A DNA stretch of 64,000 nucleotides from Hydrogenophaga sp. GTDB taxonomy: Bacteria > Pseudomonadota > Gammaproteobacteria > Burkholderiales > Burkholderiaceae_C. Positions 36,259 through 44,716 of the stretch are shown one piece after another. Under the pieces are notes generated by a model. That model did no database searches, was not told the origin of the DNA, and saw nothing but the letters and a program-made list of their open reading frames with translations. Location of the stretch: assembly GCA_018993155.1 (NCBI GenBank), contig JAGKSX010000014.1, forward strand, positions 1 to 64,000. The letters run 5' to 3'. A program made the position numbers and the translations under genes. Every line of letters begins with the position of its first letter. Position 1 is the stretch's first letter.

Positions 36259-36660
36259 ATGTCACCGCTCAGAACCTACATCGTCGAGGACAACAAGGTC
36301 ATCTATGAGAACTTGGTGTCCACGCTGGAAGAGCTGGCCAACGTGGAGGTGGTCGGGCACGCCAGCGACGAAGAAACGGCCGTGAACTGGCTGCAACAAG
36401 GTGATCGGTTCGACCTCATGATCATCGACATCTTCCTGGTCACCGGCTCGGGCCTGGGTGTGCTGAAAGCCGCCCAGGAGTCCAATGTGCCGGCGCGCCG
36501 GGTGGTGCTCACCAACTACGCCACGCCCGATATCCGCAAGCGCTGCGCGCTGCTGGGGGCGGACCGTGTGTTCGACAAGTCGTGCGAACTGGACGACTTG
36601 ATCGCCTATTGCGAACGCATTTCCGACGGCTCGGCCACCGCGCCCGGCGGTCTTCAATAG
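36259..36660 (+). CDS. Stand-alone receiver-domain protein
   Basis: A 133-residue protein that is only a receiver: VEDN (about residue 10), acceptor Asp in LMIIDIFLVTG (about 57), Thr in VVLTNY, Lys in VFDKSCE (about 107). No output domain is present. It resembles CheY-like relays or proteins that tune a neighbouring kinase. It starts a likely operon with two membrane kinases (18-bp gap to the first). Confidence 0.88.
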   Translation: MSPLRTYIVEDNKVIYENLVSTLEELANVEVVGHASDEETAVNWLQQGDRFDLMIIDIFLVTGSGLGVLKAAQESNVPARRVVLTNYATPDIRKRCALLGADRVFDKSCELDDLIAYCERISDGSATAPGGLQ

Positions 36661-36678
36661 GTCCGGCCAGCCCCTCCA

Positions 36679-38082
36679 ATGCCCTCCCCCTCTCCCATTC
36701 CCGGGCGCCGCTCACCCTGGCGAACCCCGCTGGCCATCGCGCTGGCGGTGTTGCTGGCGCTGGGGGTGCTGGCCGGGGCGGAGTGGACCTACCAGCGCGC
36801 CCTGGAATCCCTCGCCAGCCTGGGCGCGCGCGACACCGCGCGCAACGCCATCCAGACCGTGATGCGCCGCCTGCTCGACATGGAAACCGCCCAGCGCGGC
36901 TACCTGCTCACCGGCCGGCCTCAGTACCTCGACCCCTACCAGGCCGCCGAAACCGACATCGCCCATGCCATCAGCCGCCTGCGCGAGCACTACCGCAGCG
37001 ACCCCGAGTTGCTGCGCCTGGTGGACAGCCTGCAGGAGCGTGCGCGCGAAAAAACCTCGGAGGTCACCGAGACCATCGCGCTGTACAACGCCGGCTCCCA
37101 CGCCGCCTGGCACGGGCTGATGCTCACCGACATCGGCCGCGAGAAGATGGAGGGGGTGCGCCGGGTGGCCGACGTGCTGATGGTCACGGAAGAGCGCCGC
37201 CTCGGCATCGAACGGGCGGACATCTACCGCACGCTGGCGGTGGGCCACGTCGGCGTGTACGTTCTGACGCTGCTGAGCCTGCTGGCCTACGTGTTCTTCC
37301 TGCGCAAGAATGCCGCCCTGCAGACCAGCCAGATCGAACATGCCCGCCATCTGCAGATGGAGCGCGATTCGCTGGAGAGCCAGGTGCGGCTGCGCACGGA
37401 AGAGCTCGCGCAGCTCAACCTCGGCCTGCAGGAGATGCGCGACGGCGAGCGCAGCGGCCTGGCGCGCGCGCTGCACGACGACCTGGGCGCCCTGCTCACC
37501 GCCGCCAAGCTCGACCTCACGCGGCTGCGCCACTCGCTGCACACCACCGACCCGGAAGTGATCGAGCGACTGCGGCACCTGAGCTCCTCGCTGGACGAGG
37601 GCATCGGGATGAAGCGGCGCATGATGGAAGAGCTGATGCCATCGGCCCTGCACAACCTGGGCCTGCAGGCCGCCATCGAGCACCGCGCCACCGAGTTCGA
37701 GCGGCAGACGGGCATGACCATCGACCTGGCCTTCATGCCCGTCACGCTGGACGTGCCGTCCGAACAGGCACTGTTCGCGGTGGTGCAGGGCGCGCTGTCC
37801 AATGTGGAGCGGCACGCCAGCGCCACGATCGTTTCGCTGCGCCTGGCCCAGGAAGGCATCCACGCGGTGGTGGAGGTGCAGGACAACGGGCTGGGCTTCG
37901 CCGACCACCAAGGCACCACCTCGGCCAGTGGGCTGAGGAACCTGCGCCACCGCATCGAGTCGCTCGGCGGGCAGTTCAGCGTGCACTCCGTGCCGGGCTC
38001 GGGCACCCGCGTCATGGCGCGCCTGCCCTTGCGCCAGCGCGATCCGGCCCAGCCCGGTGCCCCACGTGCTACAACCTCCTGA
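36679..38082 (+). CDS. Membrane sensor histidine kinase (CHASE3-like, HisKA_3), first of a tandem pair
   Basis: A 467-residue kinase. N-terminal transmembrane helix (TPLAIALAVLLALGVLAGAEW), a periplasmic helical CHASE3-like domain (MRRLLDMETAQRGYLLTGRPQYLDPY is diagnostic), a second helix (VGVYVLTLLSLLAYVFFL, about residue 200), a coiled coil, HisKA_3 with the phospho-His in LARALHDDLGALLTAAKLDL, and HATPase (ALSNVERHA, DNGLGF). Its stop overlaps the next kinase start (TGATG). Confidence 0.9.
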   Translation: MPSPSPIPGRRSPWRTPLAIALAVLLALGVLAGAEWTYQRALESLASLGARDTARNAIQTVMRRLLDMETAQRGYLLTGRPQYLDPYQAAETDIAHAISRLREHYRSDPELLRLVDSLQERAREKTSEVTETIALYNAGSHAAWHGLMLTDIGREKMEGVRRVADVLMVTEERRLGIERADIYRTLAVGHVGVYVLTLLSLLAYVFFLRKNAALQTSQIEHARHLQMERDSLESQVRLRTEELAQLNLGLQEMRDGERSGLARALHDDLGALLTAAKLDLTRLRHSLHTTDPEVIERLRHLSSSLDEGIGMKRRMMEELMPSALHNLGLQAAIEHRATEFERQTGMTIDLAFMPVTLDVPSEQALFAVVQGALSNVERHASATIVSLRLAQEGIHAVVEVQDNGLGFADHQGTTSASGLRNLRHRIESLGGQFSVHSVPGSGTRVMARLPLRQRDPAQPGAPRATTS

Positions 38083-39437
38083 TGATGATCAAGTCCTCCA
38101 TCGAACGTGTGGCGCGCAACCGCTTCGGGATGCCCATCATCCTGGCGCTGGCGCTGATCATGCTTGTGGTCAACGAAGCGAGCTACCAGCATTCGCGTTC
38201 CACGCTGATGCAGGGCATCACGCTGAGCGATGCGCGCCAGCAGGCCGCCCGCACCCTGCAGGCCCTCACCGACGCAGAGGTCGCGGTGCGCGCCTTCATG
38301 CTCAGCGCCCAGCAGGCCGACCTGAGCAACTACCGCGAGGCCATCAACGAGATGGAGGGGGTTCAGAAGGATGCGTTCAAGCGGCTGGAAGAACTGGACC
38401 CCAAGCGCACCGTGTCGGTGGTGAACGTGCGCAAGCGGATCGAGGAGCGCACGGCCACCTTGAACCAGTGGGTGAGCATGATCGAGCAGGGCCGGCGCAC
38501 GGATGCCCAGACACTCGCCGTGAGCGACCAGGGCCGCCTGCGTTATGCCGAACTGCGCCAGGAGTTCGAGTTCGTGCTCGAACGCGCCGCCGCGATCCAG
38601 AAGACGGCGCGGGTGTCGCTCTACGACGCGATGATGATCAACCGGCTGGCGATCCACCTGCTGGTGCTGGTGGCCTGGGTGGCGCTGATCCTGTTCATGC
38701 GCCAGCTGCGCGACAACGACCGGCGCCAGGCCGAGGAGCACCAGCGGCTGGCCACGCAGGTGGCCTTGCGCACCACCGCGCTGCGCAACCTGGCCGGTCA
38801 CCACGTCAACGCCCGGGAAGACGAGCGCGGGCGGGTGGCGCGCGAGCTGCACGACGAGATGGGCGGCCTGCTCACCGCGATGAAGCTCGACATCGCGCGC
38901 CTGCGCCGCGTGCCCGCCCTGCCGCCTCCCGCGCTGGAGCGCCTGGCCAGCATCGAACAGCGCCTGACCGAGGGCATTGCCGTGAAGCGGCGCATCATCG
39001 AACACCTGCGGCCGTCCTCGCTGGACCAGCTGGGCCTGATCCCCGCGCTGGAAATGCTCTGCCAGGACGCGGCTGGCCGCATGGGCATCGAGGTGGAGAT
39101 GCACCTCTCGCCGGTTGAACTCGGCAAGGACGCGGAACTCACCGTGTACCGGCTGGTGCAGGAGTCCCTGACCAACGTCCAGAAGTACGCGCGAGCCCAC
39201 CGCGTGTGGGTGGGACTGGCGCAGGAGGACGGCACGGTGCGCGTCTCGGTGCGCGACGACGGCCAGGGATTCGACATCGACAGCGTGCCGGCGGGCCACC
39301 ACGGCCTGCTGGGCATGCGGGTGCGGGTGGAGTCGCACAGCGGCCAGCTGCACGTCCACAGCGAGCCGCGCCAGGGCACCCTGGTGGAGGCCGAGCTGCC
39401 GGCGAAGACCCTCGACACCCCCGCAGATCGGGCCTGA
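38082..39437 (+). CDS. Membrane sensor histidine kinase (CHASE3-like, HisKA_3), second of a tandem pair
   Basis: A 451-residue kinase with the same plan as its upstream neighbour: transmembrane helix (FGMPIILALALIMLVVNEA), periplasmic helical domain (TDAEVAVRAFMLSAQQADLSNYREA), second helix (LAIHLLVLVAWVALILFM), HisKA_3 with LHDEMGGLLTAMKLD, and HATPase (ESLTNVQKYA, DDGQGFD, GLLGMRVRVES). The ATG at 38082 overlaps the preceding stop by 1 bp. The two kinases are diverged, so a heterodimer or two inputs to one regulator are possible. Confidence 0.9.
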   Translation: MMIKSSIERVARNRFGMPIILALALIMLVVNEASYQHSRSTLMQGITLSDARQQAARTLQALTDAEVAVRAFMLSAQQADLSNYREAINEMEGVQKDAFKRLEELDPKRTVSVVNVRKRIEERTATLNQWVSMIEQGRRTDAQTLAVSDQGRLRYAELRQEFEFVLERAAAIQKTARVSLYDAMMINRLAIHLLVLVAWVALILFMRQLRDNDRRQAEEHQRLATQVALRTTALRNLAGHHVNAREDERGRVARELHDEMGGLLTAMKLDIARLRRVPALPPPALERLASIEQRLTEGIAVKRRIIEHLRPSSLDQLGLIPALEMLCQDAAGRMGIEVEMHLSPVELGKDAELTVYRLVQESLTNVQKYARAHRVWVGLAQEDGTVRVSVRDDGQGFDIDSVPAGHHGLLGMRVRVESHSGQLHVHSEPRQGTLVEAELPAKTLDTPADRA

Positions 39438-39462
39438 ACGCGCCACCCTCTCCCGCCGGCCC

Positions 39463-40158
39463 ATGCCCCGCTCACGGCCCACTCACCCGCTGCCGCACCG
39501 GCTGACCCACCTCACGGCCTGGCAGCGGCAGGTGGTGGCCTTGCTCCCGGCGGTGCTCGTGGGCGCCGCCAGCGCCACCTGGGCCACCCTCCCCGGTCCC
39601 GCCCCCTGGCTCATGGCCTGGATCGTGTACTGCGCCACCTACGTGGGCCTGGTGTGGCACCTCGCCGCGCGCCTGGACGCAAGAGCCACCCAGCAGCGCG
39701 CGCAACGAGAAGACCCGGGTGCCGCGATGCTGTTCGTGCTGGTCACCGCCGCAGCTTGCGCGAGCCTCGTGGCGGTGGCGATGAACGTGCAGGCCACGCA
39801 GGCGCTGCAAGGCTGGCAACGCGCGTCCAGCCTCGGGCTCATGGCCTTGTCGCTGGCCGGGGCATGGCTGCTGATCCAGGGTGTGTTCACGCTGCACTAC
39901 GCGCGGGTGTATTACCGCAGCCAGGGCGATCAAGGCACGCCCGACCGGGGGCTCGGCTTTCCCGACGGCAAGGACCCGGACTACCTCGACCTGCTGTACT
40001 ACAGCGCGGTGATCGGCATGACCTCGCAGGTGTCCGACGTGAGCATCCGCAGCCGCGGCATGCGGCACCTCACGCTGGTGCACGCCCTGCTGTCGTTCGC
40101 GTTCAATCTGATCGTGCTGGCCACGGCGGTCAATGTGTTCGCCAGCGCCGGGCGCTGA
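39463..40158 (+). CDS. DUF1345 membrane protein
   Basis: A 231-residue protein with about five hydrophobic helices; the stretch FPDGKDPDYLDLLYYSAVIGMTSQVSDVSI is characteristic of DUF1345. The TSQVSD region resembles a potassium-channel pore loop region, and the family has been likened to channels, but the activity is unknown. It follows the second kinase by 25 bp and is likely in the same operon. Confidence 0.85.
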   Translation: MPRSRPTHPLPHRLTHLTAWQRQVVALLPAVLVGAASATWATLPGPAPWLMAWIVYCATYVGLVWHLAARLDARATQQRAQREDPGAAMLFVLVTAAACASLVAVAMNVQATQALQGWQRASSLGLMALSLAGAWLLIQGVFTLHYARVYYRSQGDQGTPDRGLGFPDGKDPDYLDLLYYSAVIGMTSQVSDVSIRSRGMRHLTLVHALLSFAFNLIVLATAVNVFASAGR

Positions 40159-40171
40159 GAGCCGCCAAGGC

Positions 40172-40336
40172 TCAAGGCGTGAGTGTGGTGGCCAAGGCCG
40201 AGACGGCGGTGTTCATGCCCGCCACGGCCCGCACGAAATGGGCCTCGACGTCGAACCAGGGATGGACCGCTGCCGCCGACACGGCGATCACCAGGGTCGC
40301 GAGGTAACCCACGATGGCAGGTGCTGGCATGTGCAT
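40172..40336 (-). CDS. 54-residue single-pass membrane peptide
   Basis: A small protein starting MHMPAPAIVGYLATLVIAVSAAAVHPWF, with one transmembrane helix (about residues 8-27) and a mixed C-terminus. No family is recognised. A strong GGAGG lies 6 bases before the ATG at 40336. Upstream is the full stress-type promoter shared with csbD and DUF1328, which is the main support for it being a real gene. It is convergent with the DUF1345 gene. Confidence 0.65.
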   Translation of the reverse strand: MHMPAPAIVGYLATLVIAVSAAAVHPWFDVEAHFVRAVAGMNTAVSALATTLTP

Positions 40337-40392
40337 GAGGTCCTCCGTGAATGGCTTTGGCGTTCCGGAGGGCATCCTTCGCGCGTGGGTCC

Positions 40393-40460
40393 ACTGTAGG
40401 GACGGCTGGCCCGCCGCCCCACCGGACAACGGCGGCTTGGGGCGTCGGACGTGTCCTACA
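40393..40460. promoter_or_regulatory. Bidirectional stress-type dyad between the 54-residue peptide gene and pyk
   Basis: On the plus strand: TGTAGG (40395-40400), then CGTCGG-ACGTGT-CCTACA (40443-40460), with 48 bp from the start of TGTAGG to the start of CGTCGG. Read toward the peptide gene this is TGTAGG-N6-CCGACG followed by CCCTACAGTG. Read toward pyk, a GATAAT (40507-40512) lies 52 bp from the start of CCTACA, so the dyad may serve both genes. Confidence 0.55.
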
Positions 40461-40490
40461 AAAGCGACAGGCGGCGGCCTGTAACCGGCG

Positions 40491-40527
40491 TGTAACTGGT
40501 TTCACGGATAATTGAAACCAAATTACA
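40491..40527 (+). promoter_or_regulatory. pyk promoter with dyad around the -10 box
   Basis: GGTTTCA (40498-40504) and TGAAACC (40513-40519) are perfect arms around CGGATAAT, which contains the likely -10 GATAAT. Outer TGTAA (40491) and TTACA extend the symmetry with a one-base offset. This is the expected layout of a repressor operator covering a promoter. Confidence 0.55.
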
Positions 40528-40565
40528 AACCGGCCTCGCGGCCCCTTCTGGAGACAGCTTCCATC

Positions 40566-41999
40566 ATGTCCATGCGCGCCACCAAGATCGTTGCCACCCT
40601 GGGTCCGGCCTCCAGCGACCCCGACCTGCTGGAGCGGATGATCCGCGCCGGTGTCAACGTGGTCCGGCTCAACTTCTCGCACGGCACCGCCCAGGACCAC
40701 ATCGACCGCGCCGAACTGGTGCGCGCGGCGGCCCAGCGCGCGGGCCGCGAGGTCGGCATCATGGCCGACCTGCAGGGGCCCAAGATCCGCGTCGGCAAGT
40801 TCGCCCAGGGCAAGGTGATGCTGGAGCCGGGCATGCCCTTCGTGCTCGACGCCTCGCGCACCGAACCAGGCGACATCGAGGGCGTGGGTCTGGACTACAA
40901 GGAACTGCCGCGCGACGTGAAGGCCGGCGACACCTTGCTGCTCAACGACGGCCTGATCGTGCTCACCATCAACAAGGTGGTCGGCCCGGCGGTGCACACC
41001 ACCGTCAAGCTCGGCGGCGAGCTGTCCAACAACAAGGGCATCAACAAGCAGGGCGGCGGCCTGACCGCCCCCGCGCTGACCGCCAAGGACATGGACGACA
41101 TCAAGACCGCCATGGGCCTGAAGGCCGACTACGTGGCGGTGAGTTTCCCCAAGAACGCAACCGACATGGAGCTGGCCCGCCAGCTCTGCAACGTGGCTGG
41201 CGCCGCCCTCGCCCACAAGCCCGCGCTGATCGCCAAGATCGAACGCGCCGAGGCGATTCCCGAGCTGGCCGCGATCCTCAAGGTGTCCGACGGCATCATG
41301 GTCGCGCGCGGCGACCTCGCGGTGGAAGTGGGCAATGCGGCGGTGCCCGGCCTGCAGAAACACATGATCCGCCTCGCGCGCGAGATGGACAAGGTGGTCA
41401 TCACCGCCACGCAGATGATGGAGAGCATGATCGTCAACCCGGTGCCCACGCGCGCCGAGGTGAGCGACGTGGCCAACGCGGTGCTCGACGGCACCGACGC
41501 GGTGATGCTCAGCGCCGAGACCGCCGCCGGCCGCTTCCCGCTGGAAACCGTGATGGAAATGGCCAACATCTGCTCGGAAGCCGAGAAGGCCGAGTACCGC
41601 GAGCTCTCAGCCGACTTCCAGGGCAAGACCTTCAAGCGCATCGATCAGTCCATCGCCATGGGCGCGCTGTTCACCGCCCACCACCTGGGCGCCAAGGCCA
41701 TCGTGGCGCTGACCGATTCGGGGTCCACCGCGCTGTGGATGAGCCGGCACAACGTGCGCATGCCGATCTACGCCATGACGCCCAACCTCTCGACCCAGCG
41801 CCGCATGACGCTCTACCGCAACGTGCGGCCGCTGCTCATGGACAACAGCACCGACCGCGACTCCGCGCTGCTGGACGCCGAGGCGCACCTGAAGAAGCGC
41901 GGCATCGTGCAGACCGGCGACGTCTATGCCATCACCGTGGGCGAGCCCATGGGCCAGCCCGGCGGCACCAACACACTCAAGATCTGCAGGGCCGCCTAG
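40566..41999 (+). CDS. pyk: Pyruvate kinase
   Basis: A 477-residue enzyme converting phosphoenolpyruvate and ADP to pyruvate and ATP. Motifs: RATKIVATLGPASSD, VRLNFSHGT, the active-site Lys in IAKIERAEA, MVARGDLAVEVG and DAVMLSAETAAGRFP. A GGAGA lies about 11 bases before the ATG at 40566; an ATG two codons downstream is an alternative. It ends with a 4-bp overlap with the convergent DUF481 gene. Confidence 0.97.
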   Translation: MSMRATKIVATLGPASSDPDLLERMIRAGVNVVRLNFSHGTAQDHIDRAELVRAAAQRAGREVGIMADLQGPKIRVGKFAQGKVMLEPGMPFVLDASRTEPGDIEGVGLDYKELPRDVKAGDTLLLNDGLIVLTINKVVGPAVHTTVKLGGELSNNKGINKQGGGLTAPALTAKDMDDIKTAMGLKADYVAVSFPKNATDMELARQLCNVAGAALAHKPALIAKIERAEAIPELAAILKVSDGIMVARGDLAVEVGNAAVPGLQKHMIRLAREMDKVVITATQMMESMIVNPVPTRAEVSDVANAVLDGTDAVMLSAETAAGRFPLETVMEMANICSEAEKAEYRELSADFQGKTFKRIDQSIAMGALFTAHHLGAKAIVALTDSGSTALWMSRHNVRMPIYAMTPNLSTQRRMTLYRNVRPLLMDNSTDRDSALLDAEAHLKKRGIVQTGDVYAITVGEPMGQPGGTNTLKICRAA

Positions 42000-42763
42000 T
42001 CAAACCTCAGTGAAACGCCGGTCACGAACATCGTGTCGGCCTTCTTGAGGTTGGTCCCGGGGTCGCTGTCGTAGCGGTAGCTCAGGCCCGCCGACAGGTT
42101 GAGCGTCTGCGTCATCGCGACCGTGAGGCCCGTGTCCAGCACGGCGCGGTACTTGCCCGAGTCCCTCAAGTCCGGGTACAGCGAGAACTTCTGGCGCAGG
42201 CTGGTGGTCTCGGTGAGCTTGTGGCTGGACTCCTCCGCCAGCACCAGCTCCAGGCGGCCGTACCGGTCGCGCATCGCGCCGGCAATGTCGGTGGACTGGA
42301 TGTAACGGTCGTAGGTATAGCCCAGACCGACGGACACATCGAAGAAGCCCTGCTCTTCCTGCCACACGTGCCGGCCCACGCCGCTGGCCACCGAGGTCCG
42401 GCTGGAGATGTTGGCCAACCGGTCGCGCAGGAACTCGCCCGAGCCGAAGCCGAACCAGTCCACCGAGAAGTCGCGGTTGTACTGCGTGCGCAGGCCGTAG
42501 CGCTCGGTGGTGTCCACGCCCGAACTGCGCGCGCGGTCGGCCTTGGCGGCCCAGGTCCACTTGTCGTCGTCGCTCTCGCGCGCGCCCTCGGCCGCGAGGT
42601 TGAGCGTGCTGGCGTCGTTGTTGCCCGAGGAAATGTTGGCACCTGCGGTGAGCAGGTAGCGCCATTGGCCATCGGGTTTGAGCGTGACCTGGGCCTGCGA
42701 GAGGGCTGGCGCGAGCAGGGCCGAGACGGCGGCCAGTGTCGCGATCAGGGGGCGGCAGGGCAT
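41996..42763 (-). CDS. DUF481 outer-membrane beta-barrel protein
   Basis: A 255-residue exported protein (signal peptide MPCRPLIATLAAVSALLAPALSQA) with alternating amphipathic strands and a terminal aromatic/hydrophobic strand (MFVTGVSLRFD) typical of outer-membrane barrels; the pattern matches DUF481 (YdiY-like) proteins. Function is unknown. AAAGGAT lies 8 bases before the ATG. It lies 107 bp downstream of the PAP2 gene in the same orientation. Confidence 0.82.
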   Translation of the reverse strand: MPCRPLIATLAAVSALLAPALSQAQVTLKPDGQWRYLLTAGANISSGNNDASTLNLAAEGARESDDDKWTWAAKADRARSSGVDTTERYGLRTQYNRDFSVDWFGFGSGEFLRDRLANISSRTSVASGVGRHVWQEEQGFFDVSVGLGYTYDRYIQSTDIAGAMRDRYGRLELVLAEESSHKLTETTSLRQKFSLYPDLRDSGKYRAVLDTGLTVAMTQTLNLSAGLSYRYDSDPGTNLKKADTMFVTGVSLRFD

Positions 42764-42870
42764 GGTGGATCCTTTCTGAGGGTTTGACGTGTCTCCTGAA
42801 GGACTCGCCATGCCGCCGCCCCGGTTCCCCCGGTTTTGTGACGATTGGTATCCGCCGCGCCGAAACGCGC

Positions 42871-43449
42871 TCAGAGAGAGTCGGAACCCGCCGCTGGCAC
42901 GATCGCCGGCACCAGGCGGCGACGGCGGCGTTCCAGCCACGCGAAGCCCTGCCGGGCTGTCACCGCGCTGGCCGCGCCCAGCAGCAGGCCCACAGCGATG
43001 TCCGACACGAAGTGCAAACCCAGGAACACCCGGCTCCAGGCAATGACCAGAGCCACCCCGCCCGCCACGACCATCCAGCGGCGTGGGTGCGACGGGGCGA
43101 ACAGGGTGAGCGCCAGGGCCCAGGCGCCCGCCACCGCCGCATGAAAGCTGGGAAAGCTCGCCGTGGCCGCATGCTCGAGCCACTGCCCGCCCAGGCCCAG
43201 TTCGAAGGGCCGGGCCACGTGCACCGTCTCGCGGATGCCGCGCACCGCCAGCCAGGCCAGCACCATGGCCAGGCACACGCCAACGAACTGCCGGCGCCCG
43301 GTCGGGCAGAACAGCAGCAGGGGCGCGAGGCCGACCACCGTCAGGGCGGGCAGGTCGATGGACACCCAACGCGCCAGCGCCAGCAGCCAGGCCGGCGTGT
43401 CGGCCGTGGCGTTGATCCAGAGGAACAGCAGGGTATCGAGGTGGGTCAT
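42871..43449 (-). CDS. PAP2-family membrane phosphatase
   Basis: A 192-residue membrane phosphatase. The three PAP2 motifs are RETVHVARP (the usual Lys is Arg), FPSFHAA (PSxH) and SRVFLGLHFVSD (SRx5Hx3D). Five to six helices are evident. Likely substrates are undecaprenyl pyrophosphate or phosphatidic acid/phosphatidylglycerol phosphate; the sequence does not decide. Confidence 0.9.
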   Translation of the reverse strand: MTHLDTLLFLWINATADTPAWLLALARWVSIDLPALTVVGLAPLLLFCPTGRRQFVGVCLAMVLAWLAVRGIRETVHVARPFELGLGGQWLEHAATASFPSFHAAVAGAWALALTLFAPSHPRRWMVVAGGVALVIAWSRVFLGLHFVSDIAVGLLLGAASAVTARQGFAWLERRRRRLVPAIVPAAGSDSL

Positions 43450-43591
43450 GGTGTGGCTGAAAGTTCGACCCAGTCTGGCCCGCGCACATTAAGGGCGTGT
43501 GAAATGACACAAGCTCATCGCATCCGCGTTACAGGTCGAAAGTTAAAATGCCGGGTTACACCACGGTTACCAACTGATTAAGGGGAATCTC

Positions 43592-44656
43592 ATGGCGCTC
43601 GTTTCCATGCGCGAACTGCTCGACCACGCCGCCGCCAACGGCTACGGCATTCCGGCTTTCAACGTCAACAACCTCGAACAGGTGCAGGCCGTGATGGCCG
43701 CCGCCGACGAAGTCGGCGCGCCGGTGATCCTGCAGGCCAGCGCCGGGGCCCGCAAATACGCCGGAGAGCCCTTCATCAAGCACCTGATCCAGGCCGCGAT
43801 GGAGGCCTACCCGCACATTCCCCTGGTGATGCACCAGGACCACGGCACCTCGCCCAAGGTCTGCGAAGGCGCGATCAACCTGGGCTTCGGCTCGGTGATG
43901 ATGGACGGCTCGCTGATGGAAGACGGCAAGACCCCGGCCTCGTTCGACTACAACGTGGACGTGACCCGCAAGGTGGTGGACATGGCGCACAAGGTCGGCG
44001 TCACCGTGGAAGGCGAGCTCGGCTGCCTGGGCAACCTGGAAACCGGCGAAGCCGGCGAGGAAGACGGCATCGGCGCCGAAGGCAAGCTGGACCACAGCCA
44101 GATGCTCACGGACCCCGAAGAGGCCGCACAGTTCGTCAAGGCCACGCAGCTCGACGCCCTGGCCATCGCCATCGGCACCAGCCACGGCGCCTACAAGTTC
44201 AGCCGTCCGCCCACCGGCGACATCCTGGCCATCAGCCGCGTCAAGGAAATCCACAAGCGCATTCCCAATACCCACCTGGTGATGCACGGCTCGTCCTCCG
44301 TGCCGGCCGAGCTGCTGGCCATCATCAACCAGTACGGCGGCAAGATGAAGGAAACCTACGGCGTGCCGGTGAAGGAGATCCAGGAAGCCATCAAGCACGG
44401 CGTGCGCAAGATCAACATCGACACCGACATCCGCCTGGCCATGACCGGTGCGGTGCGCAAGTTCCTGGCCGAGAACCCCGACAAGTTCGACGCCCGCGAG
44501 TGGCTCAAGCCCGCGCGCGAAGCCGCCAAGCAGGTCTGCAAGGCACGTTACCTCGAGTTCGGCTGCGAAGGCCAGGGCAGCAAGATCAAGGGCGAGAGCC
44601 TGCAGGTCGTCGCCGCCAAGTACGCCAAGGGCGAACTCGCCCAGCTCGTGAACTGA
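43592..44656 (+). CDS. fba: Class II fructose-bisphosphate aldolase, CbbA/Calvin type
   Basis: A 354-residue zinc aldolase interconverting fructose-1,6-bisphosphate with dihydroxyacetone phosphate and glyceraldehyde-3-phosphate. Motifs: [16 protein letters not shown] (zinc His), [13 protein letters not shown] and HGSSSVP. Length and the YRELGCEGQ-like C-terminal part fit the Calvin-cycle subtype. AAGGGG lies 8 bases before the ATG; TAAAAT at 43544-43549 is a likely -10. Glycerol catabolism at the left of the window feeds dihydroxyacetone phosphate into this step. Confidence 0.96.
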   Translation: MALVSMRELLDHAAANGYGIPAFNVNNLEQVQAVMAAADEVGAPVILQASAGARKYAGEPFIKHLIQAAMEAYPHIPLVMHQDHGTSPKVCEGAINLGFGSVMMDGSLMEDGKTPASFDYNVDVTRKVVDMAHKVGVTVEGELGCLGNLETGEAGEEDGIGAEGKLDHSQMLTDPEEAAQFVKATQLDALAIAIGTSHGAYKFSRPPTGDILAISRVKEIHKRIPNTHLVMHGSSSVPAELLAIINQYGGKMKETYGVPVKEIQEAIKHGVRKINIDTDIRLAMTGAVRKFLAENPDKFDAREWLKPAREAAKQVCKARYLEFGCEGQGSKIKGESLQVVAAKYAKGELAQLVN

Positions 44657-44677
44657 CCCGCCTTTCGCTCCTGCCAG

Positions 44678-44704
44678 AACGCCACCCTCGCGGTGGCGTT
44701 TTTC
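44678..44704 (+). terminator. Intrinsic terminator of fba
   Basis: AACGCCACC (44678-44686) pairs with GGTGGCGTT (44692-44700) around CTCGC, followed by a T-run (44699-44703). It lies 22 bases after the fba stop. Confidence 0.9.
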
Positions 44705-44716
44705 ATGGGCGAGGGG

